This document shows positions 37,695-49,016 of a stretch of 64,000 nt of DNA, piece after piece. Both the position numbers and the translations under genes were made by a program. The stretch comes from Chrysomallon squamiferum (Eukaryota > Mollusca > Gastropoda > Neomphalida > Peltospiridae), in NCBI GenBank assembly GCA_012295275.1, contig CM022665.1, positions 29,846,457 through 29,910,456 on the forward strand, written 5' to 3'. The notes under the pieces were generated by a model. The model made no database searches, was not told the DNA's origin, and worked only from the letters and a program-made list of their open reading frames with translations. Every line of letters starts with the position of its first letter. The first letter of the stretch is position 1.

Positions 37695-39306
37695 ATTCAT
37701 AACTGGATTAATAGAAATTTAATTTCTCATAATGTCAGGACTACAAAGAGATTTCTATGGGGTTACCTGAATTCAGTATTTAACAGGTAACTTTTGCTTA
37801 TTATTTTTTGTTATTCCATTATCATTTTTCTGTTAAATTCTAAACAAAAATTATAGATGCATGTAAGTGTGATTTCTTTTAACCTGTTCATGTTTAATCA
37901 TAAATATTTTTTTTTTTTAATATCTCTTCATTTAAAAATATTTTTTGTTTTTTCTGTTTACACTAAAATCAGAGTTGATGAAGACCGTGTGAAACAAGTT
38001 GGTCCTGACCGAGCATGTGCAGAATGGCTTCTACGTTGTGGAGCCAGTGTTAAGTGGAAAGATTTGAATCACTGGGAGAAAGATTACAACACTTTACCAG
38101 GCAGTAACTTTGACAGATACAAAATAGAAGAAATTGATGCTTCAAAGTCAGCAATTATGGGAATTGGATTTCCACATCTTAGTAAGAATTTGAATAGATT
38201 CTTTAAAATAATAAATTAGTATGTAGCTAGCAAATTAAAGTTGATTATGGGCCAGGCAAAGTGAATAGATGAAAATTAAACAGATATGTGTCCTGTTCAT
38301 GTTTTCAAAACACTTTAATTCTGCAGAATAGCAAAATTTCATAAATAAAAATAAAATTGTTTTTAAAAATACTTAGAACAGTTTATTTATGAAAGTAAAA
38401 TTCTTTATTTGCTTATAACCACATGGAATTTTAATATGATATTAGATCATTTTTAATGACAAGTAGACGTAACAGCCTATTAAATAATTTTGTTCTACAG
38501 CTTATCAACAATAAAATGTAACTTATAATTTCTTTTTGTTTGCAGATGGACTAAACCATGTGAAAAAGATTATCCTTCATGACTGCAGATACTTATATGA
38601 TGATGCCATAGCATACTTACCATTGGTTAAAAAAACACTGAACCATCTACAAATCAGCAGTTGTGGTGACATCTCTGATCAAGGGCTTGTTCATATTTGT
38701 GAACTGAGGTTAGAGCTCTGTCAAAATTATAACCTTACATAGCTAACACAGTATACCAAAAGCTTCCAAGATACATATAATTATAAAACATTTATAAAAA
38801 AGATGTCATTTCTTTTGATGTCCTTGTATGTTCACTTTTGTTATCAAAAACTGTTTCAAGTATGGTGGTAAAATATTTTCTATTTGGAAATGTGTTATTT
38901 GTATATATATATATCTGAAAGCAACAAAAAGGGTTTGAAAGATTTATTTCAAATAGGTTTATTTATCAGTAAAGCATTATTATTTGGTTAATATTCTAGC
39001 ATACTGCCTCTTTAATTTTAAAAGGAAAATTCACAAAAGTGTAACTTTAGATAAGAATTAAAATATAATAAAGGTATCATTTTTTAATAAAATTGCTATT
39101 TTAGTTTTACTTTCATACTTGATCTTAATTTTTTGTTGTTGTTTTTTAACCTTTTTAAATCCTAATTATTTTTCAGTAACCTGAAGATTCTCCTGATTTA
39201 TGATTTGCCTGAAGTCAGAAATAAATCTGCAGTTTTAAGAAAACTCGAAGAATGTCTCCCACAATGCAGTATTGATTATTATGATGCCACAAGAGAAAAC
39301 AAATAA
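37695..39306 (+). CDS. DMAC2L: DMAC2L / ATP5S homologue (ATP synthase coupling factor B), 5' end unresolved
   Basis: Four exons: 37695-37786, 37973-38181, 38546-38708 and 39177-39306. Phases 2, 1 and 2 all agree; 197 residues from the first certain exon. Family marks: 'RFLWGYLNSVFNRVDEDR', 'VGPDRACAEWLLRCGASVKW', 'DYNTLPGSNFDRYKIEEIDA', 'IMGIGF', then leucine-rich repeats ('ILHDCRYLYDDAIAYLPLV', 'LQISSCGDISDQGLVHI', 'NLKILLIYDLPEVRNKS') and 'LEECLPQC'. The vertebrate protein is a mitochondrial matrix-side factor linked to ATP synthase proton coupling. The first exon begins at a good TTTTCAG acceptor and has no in-frame Met, so a short upstream exon carrying the start and most of the presequence is missing. 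The length to this point already covers the mature protein. Confidence 0.9.
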
Positions 39307-39408
39307 GAATAAGACTGATTTTTTAATTCTGATTAAATTAGTAGAATACAACACTGTTTTGATATTGTTATTCTTTACTTATACTGATGATGTTCATGTA
39401 AAAGTTTG

Positions 39409-39414
39409 AATAAA
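39409..39414 (+). terminator. Candidate poly(A) signal of DMAC2L
   Basis: AATAAA about 100 bases after the DMAC2L stop codon at 39304-39306, the first such hexamer downstream. Confidence 0.5.
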
Positions 39415-40424
39415 TAACTAACAAACACTGATTTTGTTTTGCTAATTTCAGTTATATATTCTTAATAAAAATATTTAATACAGTAGTCTAAATGCATTAT
39501 ACTATGGCAAATGTTACTGTGAACCAGATTTCATGGAAACTGGGATGAATAATATATATGAAAAACAAAAAATATATCTGTGGTTTTTAAAAAAACAAAA
39601 TGAAAGACTAAAAATATATTCATTGACACATGGTATTTTTTATTATTATTATTTGTTTTTATTTTATTTGTCTAAATTTTATTTGAATACAAGAGTTGAT
39701 TAGCTGTCTCCACTCTTTGGGATACTCTTAGTGATTAGCAAGGAATTATTTTCAGTCTGAAATATAAATTAAAAATCATTAAAATTCCATGAAGCTCTGG
39801 ACAGAATAGAAAATAATAGGTGCATTGAAGAGGTTTGTCCATGTAATATAATCTGCTTCAGATTTATATCCTAAGCACTTAGCTACATACCAGTGCCTTC
39901 CTATATTTGTGTTCAGTGTAATAAAGTATGTATAATACTAATAGTGAATATAGCCATTTCAATGCAAAACTGACATCTGCAGCATATATATTGGCATGTA
40001 AAGTATTTGTACATACAGCTATCTCTTTTGTCACTCAAATATCACAGAAATAAGTATTTGAAAAAATTATTATCACAGTTAATTAAAATGTGCAATTACT
40101 TCAACAATAATTATTTGCTTATTACAAAAATACCTTGCATTTACCATGGTGCCTTACAACATGCATGCAACTTTGTATTTGTTTGGCCGAACAGCGATGA
40201 CTAAATGTCTAGATAATATAGAAAATGTAAAATTAACTAAATAATTTGACGAATTTAATTCAAAAACCAGTTTTCAGTTTGCCCATCACCATTCCAACGC
40301 CCATATAAATATGTACATAACGAATATGTCACGGGAAGATGCCATTTTTACTGTATTTTTATTGAAGAATAATATATATCAAAAAATGTCTACCACTCCT
40401 GCGATGTCCAAGTCTTTCATCTAG

Positions 40425-40425
<1 letters not shown>

Positions 40426-40468
<43 letters not shown>
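40426..40468. repeat. (ATT)n microsatellite
   Basis: About 14 uninterrupted ATT units. Confidence 0.9.
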
Positions 40469-40469
<1 letters not shown>

Positions 40470-40670
40470 AAAGCATTACAGTTTTAACGAAAACAAAAAG
40501 TTCCTGTGGCTGCAAGATCATCAGTTCTAATTCATAATTCATTAAAAATATCACGTACGTTAATCTAAGTTTGTTTCGCATTTAGATATAATTTTGTATC
40601 TAAAGTGTTAATTAATTTTGAATTTCCCGCTGATTGCACATTTCCTATTTGTTTGTTTGCCTCCCAACCA

Positions 40671-40706
40671 CCAGATGGCGTAGCAAAAATAACATTCTAG
40701 TTCCGG
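40671..40706 (+). promoter_or_regulatory. Candidate AHSA1 promoter elements
   Basis: CCAGATGGCG (YY1-like) at about 40671-40680 and TTCCGG (ETS-type) at 40701-40706 lie 105-140 bases upstream of the AHSA1 start codon in a locally GC-richer patch. Motif evidence only. Confidence 0.3.
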
Positions 40707-40812
40707 TGTATTTTCGAGAAAGAATATGTGCTAAGCACTGTCGCCTACGTTAATTTTGTTCTTATTAAGTTCTTCATTTAACTCATTATTTGGTTTTGTA
40801 AAAGAACCTAAG

Positions 40813-43800
40813 ATGGCAAAGTGGGGACAAGGCGATCCCAGGTGGATCGTGGAGGAAAGGCCTGATGCGGTTAACGTTAATAATTGGCATTGGTAAACTC
40901 ATGTTTTATATATTCAATATTGTATATTCTATCTTTTTCATTGTATCAAAGACTCAAGATACTATGAATCAAAGTTCACTATTTTGTTACGCTATTTAAG
41001 TCTAGACAGTTACGTTGCTATTTAAATCTATAATATTGATTATTTCGAAATATATCTTTATTTATTTATTTATATATTTTCGATTTTATTTTTTTAAAAA
41101 GATTAAACAGTGAACTTTATCACACTATAAAAACTAGAATGAAACTGTTTCTGGAAATAAAATCTCAATGAAAACTAGAAATCAATTAAATAAAGAAAAC
41201 ATTTTTTAAAAATGTTTTTACTTATTAATTAATTAATTTATTTATTATATTTATTAAGTTTCCATTACAGTAAGTAACAGTTAACGTTAAAAAGTAATTA
41301 TTAATCTCAAAACTATACCTGTTTTGCCAGATAGTCAGCAATTAGTATTGATGAATTGTAATAATGACCTGTTATAACAATCTGATGATGAATTTGGCGT
41401 GCTATTTCTGACTTCAGCTAGAAATATCTCCATGACTTTTTGCAGATCATTTTATATTCTGAACAATGGTTCAGTGTTTGAATATATTTTTCCAACAACA
41501 TTTTGAAGCAGAAACATTGTTTAAAAATATTTTGTCAGTATTGATGATAATTTATTCTTTTTTTTTTTCTTTTTTTTTTTTTAAATATTTTCTTATTAGG
41601 GTGGAGAAGAATGCAACCCCATGGAGTCAAGACAAAATAAAAGAATTGTTTTCAGGACTTGTTATTGAAAATGAACAAGGTAAATAAAAAAAAGTAATCA
41701 CAATGGTTTAGTCTGTTTATTGATGGAGAATATTAAAATAAGGATTAGCAGTATTTATATAAAAAAAAAAAAAAGGTTTTGAATAATTCTTCAGTAAATA
41801 TTTTTTTTAAAAGAGAAAGATGAAGAAGAAAGAAAAATATTATTTATGTATGTGAAAATAAACTTATTCTAATTTGTGGAACCAGTATTTAAAATAATTT
41901 AAAAACTGATATCTAAAACATTAATAAAGTTCTACAAATTTCAGGGTTCATTGAAATAAAAGAACTTTCAAAAGTTGAAGGAGAAGCAACAGCTAATAAT
42001 CGTAAAGGAAAAATGATATTCTTTTATGAATGGATCATAAAAGGGCAGTGGTCTGGTAAGTTTCATTTTGTTTATATCTATGTATATGGTATAATTGTAT
42101 TATCATTTTTAAATTTATTTTTTATTTTTTTTCAACAACAACACAGTATTTAAAAATCTTGATGAAAGTACAATAAGAAATTTTATATGATTGCAAAGAC
42201 TGTGTAGGTCTTGTATATTTGACCCACATAAAATAACAGAATTAATAAAATTAAACTTTTGCTTTTCAGGCAAATTGAAAAATGGAAGTAAAAAAATAAA
42301 GGGTAAATTTGAAATCCCTAATTTGAGTGAAGAGCATGAAGCCAATGAAATAGAGGTATGTGAAAAATTTTGCTTTCTTTATTTGATTTAAACAGAAGTA
42401 TAACAAGATTTTTTAAATTATTATTTAAAGCATTTTTGCAGATGCTTTTTTATTATATTTTTTAATTATGCAGGTTTTTAAATATAATTGTTTTGAAATT
42501 ATTATTTACCTTTTTTTTTTCCTTCAAGAGTGAATGTTCGTAAACCATTTTCTAAAAATCTTTAAAACAGTTGTGTCCCTTTACTGTTCTGATCAATTAG
42601 TTAGTGTTTTTAACAGAGCAGTGACTTTCTCAAATTAGATCAAGTTTCTGACCTTACTACAGGACGAATGGATTCAGAAACCAATAAAATATTTTAATGT
42701 GTTATTGGGGTTTTTTCTTCTTGTTTCCCCTCCTTGCTATTTGTTCATTCTTTGCATTGCTTAAATTATGTCTTACTTATAAAGTGATGTATTTATAAAC
42801 ACATTTTTTTGAACTTATATAACAATAAAATTACTATTAACATATTTAACAATGTTTAATTATTGATGAATCCAGATGAGTCAGACATAATTAGCCTTGT
42901 ATTCATCAGTTTGCTTTTATATTATGTCATTTGTCTATTATATAATTTGTGAACATATTTTACTGATTGTTCTCTTTTCTTTAGAATTGTTTAAGATTAT
43001 AAATGAGGTTAATAGATTTATTTAAATAATTAAATTATTGGATAACTACAGTTGGATGTGACCTGTGATTCAACAACCGATGAAGCATACCAGGTGAAGG
43101 AAATAATGAGAACAAGAGGTCTTGAAGTAATCAGAGAACAAGCTGCAAAATACATCAACAGTCTTAAAGAAGGTATTAAGTTACATTAAGCTGAATATGC
43201 TCTTGATTAAATCTGTGGAATGGCTTAAATTTGTGTTGATGTTTTTAATATGTAATTTAAATGCAGCTGAGGATTTATTTCTTCCTTAATTGTAAAAATA
43301 AAAGAATAATTAAAATAGAGATAGTAAGTTTTAATGTGATTAATAATATTTATAGATTTTAAAGGGTTTTGTATTTTGTTCTTCAGAATTTGGTCAGGGA
43401 ATTATTCTCCCTTCTAAAAATGATAAAGAATCAGCAACGAATGGGAAAGGACCAGTAAATAAACCAGAAATAAAACCAAAAGAGGTGATTGCTGCTAGTA
43501 TTTTTCAGTCTCAGACATTAAAAGATAATAAAATGAATGCTGTAGTTTTTTTTAGAATTCTCTTGGAAACTGGATCCATAAAGCAATATAAATCATTGTC
43601 TATCACCAATTTAACAAAGGCTATAGTATATTACTATGGAAACATTTAAAAATGTTCTTTAACAACAAATATATTGCTTAGAGTGATAGTAACAGGTTTC
43701 CTTTCATTATATGATACAGGAGATATATATTGATAATAATGTTGGGATGTCATTGAACATTTATGCACTCCCTGTAATAAGTTCCAGCAGTGTTAAACCT

Positions 43801-45122
43801 ATCAACCTTTTTAAATTAATTTTTGCAAGTCAGTTTCATAATACATAACTTTGGAATGTACAATCAAATAATTTGTTTAATTTATGTTGTCTAGAATACA
43901 GCTAAGCAGCAGATAAACAAAGTAGTTGATGGCTGTTCAAACATGAAAGATCTAGGTGTACGAATACACACAAAGAAACTGACCACTAAAGAAGAATTTA
44001 AGTGTCGGGCTTCTGATCTGTATCGTGCACTAACAGACAAACAGGTAAATCTTTTACTTTCATTCCAGTTACATTTTTGCACGGTTAGTTTGTTGTGCTA
44101 TTACTCAGTTTATTAATATTTATTGTTTTTCATTTGTATGTATATATAAAGTTTAAACAAGATGAAAGGAAAACCTAACAATTTGTCAATTAACAACACT
44201 GAAACTTAAGCTCACAGTTATAGTAAAATTACTGATGATTCTTGTTTGATTTTTCAGTTGATACAAATGTAAAATTTACTTTACAAGTATAAAATTACTG
44301 TCTTTTTCTTTCAGATGGTGGAAGCTTTTACAGGTTGTTCTGCAGTTATTGAACCAGTTAAAGGAGAACGCTTTTCCTTAATGGATGGTTATGTTACTGG
44401 AGAATTTGTTGAATTGGTAAACTTTATTTTTTAATTTCTTTTTTCCTTTATTTCTTTTTTAATTTTTAATAATATTTTAATTTTAATTTTTTATTTGTTT
44501 ATTTATTTATTTATTTTTTTAATGTTATTTGGGTTAAAAAAAACGAGATTGCATTGGTCTGGATAATGTTACAGTTTCTTTATTTCAGGAATTTTAATAG
44601 CTGAAGTTGATGATTTGAAAACTGTTTGTGAACCTAAATTTGTATTGATAAAACTGGCGTATTTTTAAAACTGGATGGTCATAAATATTAATATGCAATA
44701 TTTTTAAAAAGGCCTGGAAATACATTTCTTGAAATATTAAAAGAATACTTATCTTTTTTAATTTTATTTTGTTGTTTAGTTTTCTTTCTTTTTTAATTTA
44801 TATATTTGTCACTATTGTCCTATTCCTTAAAGAACTGCTTGAATACTATAACCATTTTAGACTTTAAAAAAATCATTCAAAAATATTTAATTTCCAGATA
44901 CCTGATAAGAAAATAGTTCAGAAGTGGAGATTAAAATCATGGCCAGCTGAGCATTATTCTCAAGTGTCAATGGAATTAGAAGAGAAAGATGACTGTACTG
45001 TTCTTCACTTAACACAGACTGGTGTTCCTGACACAGAATTTGACAATACACAGGAGGGATGGAAAATCAATTACTGGCAGAGAATGAATCAAGTTTTTGG
45101 ATTTTCCTCTCGGCTTTTTTGA
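40813..45122 (+). CDS. AHSA1: Activator of Hsp90 ATPase 1 (Aha1) homologue
   Basis: Nine exons: 40813-40892, 41600-41679, 41945-42055, 42270-42355, 43052-43172, 43387-43484, 43895-44044, 44315-44416 and 44898-45122. Phases all agree; 350 residues (human 338). The N-terminal domain that binds the Hsp90 middle domain carries the hallmark 'NVNNWHWVEKNATPWS' and 'NRKGKMIFFYEW'; 'KYINSLKEEFGQGIILP' closes it. A charged linker (exon 6) leads to the C-terminal START-like AHSA1 domain: 'FTGCSAVIEPVKGERFSLMD', 'GYVTGEFVEL', 'KIVQKWRLKSWPAEHYSQV', 'TQTGVP' and the ending 'NQVFGFSSRLF'. Aha1 is a cytosolic co-chaperone that stimulates Hsp90 ATP hydrolysis. Start: ATG in AAGATGGCAAAG, with the usual 'MAKWGQGDPRWIVEERPDA' start. 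Donors after exons 5 and 6 are weak (GTATTA, GTGATT) but the frame and homology support them. Confidence 0.95.
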
Positions 45123-47361
45123 CACAAGAAGATAAAAAACAACTTGAAAAATATTTAAATTTCATTTTCATTGTCTTCAGTAAAATCAATCTGTGGTTAT
45201 TTTAATAATTTAATAATATATGCATACATACATACATATACACATGTCTGGCTTTTTGCAGGGGAAATTTTTTTTAAAAATCAATATTTGTTACCTGTTC
45301 CCCAAAAGGTACATAAAGTTTGGTTTCTTACTTGTGGTTTTTTTTTTTTCCAAAATATGTTTATATTTTTAGTATTCAGAAATTAGTGTGATACTAGCTT
45401 CATTATGATAACATGACATAAAATGTTAATATTATTTTAATTTAGACCACTTTTCTGTGTGTTCATGATTTTGGCCCATAATTAAGTTGCATTATTTTGC
45501 CATACTTCTTGGTTTTAGACACAGCTTTCATCATAAATTTCTTTAATTTCAAATATACAGTACACAATGAATTTAAATTTAAAAATTAACAAGAAATCAG
45601 TAATTTTTCCTGAAGTACCAAATATGGAAACAGGCCACATTTATGTTAGAATTCTTAAGGCAGTTTTGTTTACAAAAAATAATAATTAAATGCATTACTG
45701 TTAGCTAAAATTAATATTGCTTAAAAGAAATGTAATAGTTTGAAGGTGTAAAAAACTCCCCAAAAACCCCAATTATTGAAGTTAAGAAGATATTTTTAAT
45801 AAAATAATAAAATGCACAAACTGACAATAAATTGTAAAATAGAATGTCAAAACCACTCTTGTTGCAAACTGATTGCAGTAGTACTTTTCTGCAGTTTGTT
45901 TTTGACCCATCAAACCATAGCAAATTTTAAATTATCTATTTACTAGATTTTTATAAGTTTTTTCTGTTCATTTTTTTAATTTGAGATTTAACTATAGTAG
46001 TATAGTGCAACTTTTCCAAAAAAAAGAAAGTGTGTTTTTGCATTTCTTTTCTTTGTGTAACAATACATGTTTTCATTCCAAATGTAATTTGTCATTATTT
46101 TGTCAGTCAATATTTGTTTGCATATAGAGCATGAAAATGTTGAAATGTTAAATTTTGAGATGTTTTGAATTAGAATGTTATTAATTCAAAACACATTTTT
46201 AGTAAAAACAGTGTGTATGTTTAAGATTTACTGCCAGTGTGAGTTTGTGTTAACAGTATAATAACATATTGTTATTTCAATATTAGTACCTTTAAGTAGC
46301 ACCTACACTAGGTGTGTAAAGGTAAATACAAAATTCTGAAACATGACCTGTTTGTATGTTATTTTAAGAAAACTGATCAGTATATATTCATGGGATTATT
46401 CCCCCCCACAAATCATGTTTTTTTTCTTATTTTCATTATTGTTCATTTTGAATCTGACAAATTAGTTTCCATTTTACCTTTCTCCATAATTTTTTTTTTT
46501 TGTATTTGTTTTGTGTGTTCACATATATTTTTTTTCACAATCCACTTTAAGACTAATTGGATAAAATTCTGGAAACATTTTTCAGCAGTCACAGTACTCA
46601 AGAAGTGAATAAAGTTTGATTAGTGTAACTGTAATGTTCCAATGCTTAGTAATTAGATGTCATTATGATTTGATGTTAATTTAGAGAATTTGGTAATTTC
46701 TTCAGCTCAACTGGAGCAGATAGCCAGATGAAATGTTAATGAGGACTGATCGAAGATTGAGTATGCAATGATCCTGCACTCAAGTTTCAAAGAAAAGAGG
46801 ATGCTTGATATAACATATAATAAAGTAAAATCAAGTTTTTATATAAATGTGTTATTCATATATGTGGTACCAATTAATCTAAAGAATCCCAGTTTTGAAC
46901 AGATATACACGAGCATCAGGTTAATGTAAATGATGGTTGATTAATGGGCTCTTTAGAGGCATTATTTATATAAATGATAAAAGCTTTTACTGTTATATTT
47001 CATTCACCAGAAAAATCGTAATATAAAATTCAACATTGTGTAAATTTAAAGGTTACTTTTTTATTTATTTTCTATTATTTTATTTATTTTTTAATGTTTT
47101 GCAAGTGTGTTTATATATTATTATTATTTTCAACAAATTAAAAACGGAGTAAGTTAAATATCAGTGTATTCAATGGTTGGGGAAAGGCAGTAATTGTATG
47201 GTGACAATAAACGGCCATGTGTTCAAATTTTTCTAAGCAATGGGTCAACGGGACTAACCAAGGGCTCGATAAATGACTAGGGGTCAGAAGGGGGTCAGTA
47301 GACATTGGGATTGTCTTTGTTAGTGGTTGTACCAGTGTAAGAAACTTGTAGACTAATGTTA

Positions 47362-47422
<61 letters not shown>

Positions 47423-48921
47423 TTTTTTCATGCCTGGGGGTCGATGAGAGATCAAGAATTCCACGAACATATCGAAGGTCTACATTTTGTTGACCTCAAC
47501 TCTAAACATTGGTGTACGGGTTCGCATTCACACTTTAGAGTACTACGCATTTTTACTGTAATAATATTAAAGAACAAAACAAGACTGGACAAGAAACTTT
47601 ACTAAACTAGTCCACTCTTCCTTCAGAAAAAAAAAATAAATAAAAAATATATATATATATATATAAAACTACACAAAGTTGAAAGGGAACATTGTGACTG
47701 AATAACATGGGAGGCGGGGGACAAGGGAAAATACTTCGATGATTTTGAAAACGCGTTCTATTTACATGGTTCCACTTTCTTATAAAATGTTGCACAAACT
47801 AGTAAAATAAATATTAAAGTACAAAACATAAGTACATTGTAATCATATACTATTACTTGTGAATACATAACGGAGCATTTATCGGCCAACTCGTTTTGAC
47901 TGAATACTACCTTCATTTTTGCACGAATAAAAAAAAAAATTGCTTCAGCTTTGCTTCTGTCTAAACCTTATTGGATCCGCTTCTCAATACTGACAACCTA
48001 ATTTATTAAAAGATGTAGTGAAAATGTTTTAGCAAAGTAATTTTGATTGACTAAATGTTAACGCTAACGGAAATGGTGGAAATAGAATGGCATTAATAAT
48101 TCATATAGCATTAAATGGATTTCTCTCAATTTGCTAAGTTGACGGCATATTCGTTATTTGACATTAACTGGCAAAATAAAAAAATGAAATGAAAAAATAA
48201 TAAAATAAATACCATTATTTCCCAACAGCTTCAAATAGGCCCATGTACATGTAATTTAGAGAAAAAGCACCAACAGCTATATTGTTAATGCTTTTATAAC
48301 TTTATATTATTATACACCTTTTTTATTTCCCCCTTCTAATTTACTTCATTGGTTTTATAATAAACAGTGAACATAAAACAATTTAACATTTGTACTTTAT
48401 TTAAATAGTATTATCTTTTTTCTTTTTTAAACTAATTTCTTTATTTGTTTTATAAGTATCCCGTGTATTTAAATAATTATAATGATACTACAATGGGCTG
48501 TGCTAATTACATCATTCATTCAAACGGTAGTTTATGTAGTGAAAGAGAACGATTGTCAATATTTAATCTTTTAGATGGATTATGTGGTCGATGTTGACAG
48601 CCGGACTTCTATACAAAACATGTTTAGAATTCCTACAGGCAGGCCTGTACTTCGGGGTAACTGGACTACCACCCGTCTGATAAGCCAATCAAATGCCTCG
48701 TTTCAGACATAGAGTTATCAGAAAAGCGTCCCTTGCGACAAGAATATCTTAAAACCCACTAAACGAGTGTCAGTTCACATTCGAACGTTATTATTCCTCG
48801 GGCATATCTTTATGCTGTGAAGTTTAAGTTTAAAATCGTATGAACAGGGAAAATAAAATTTAGTTATACGTAACTGAGAACAGTCCGTTTGTTGTGAAAA
48901 CTGTACTGTGATATAGTGTGT

Positions 48922-48952
<31 letters not shown>

Positions 48953-49016
48953 CATTATAATATATATATTCATGGATGGAACTCTAACGGCACATTGAAC
49001 GGTACCTTTAAACATA
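45123..49016. other. AHSA1 3' UTR and intergenic region
   Basis: No conserved exon is seen. Several AATAAA words follow AHSA1; the one at about 46608-46613 is a plausible distal site. An (ATT)n tract (about 47363-47419) sits inside a moderately GC-rich stretch (47200-47480) with 'GGGGTCGATGAGAG' and 'AGGGCTCGATAAATGACTAG', which may be a degraded SINE. TA runs are at about 47647-47665 and 48931-48951. The promoter of the CXorf65-like gene lies at the right end. Confidence 0.5.
47363..47419. repeat. (ATT)n microsatellite
   Basis: About 18 ATT units; in reverse it reads as a poly-Asn frame that is not a gene. Confidence 0.9.

Larger units (their letters stand above)
39307..40812. other. Intergenic region DMAC2L to AHSA1
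   Basis: Holds the DMAC2L 3' UTR, an (ATT)n microsatellite at about 40426-40468 and, near its right end, the AHSA1 promoter zone. No exon is seen. Confidence 0.55.

Noticed and set aside
41466-41687. 73-codon frame that could be an alternative AHSA1 start
   Set aside because: Only the part after 41600 is exon 2 of AHSA1; the upstream part is a T-rich intron end, and exon 1 supplies the conserved start.
47138-47470. 110-codon minus-strand frame with a long Asn run
   Set aside because: The Asn run is an (ATT)n microsatellite read in reverse; the rest has no splice context or family resemblance.
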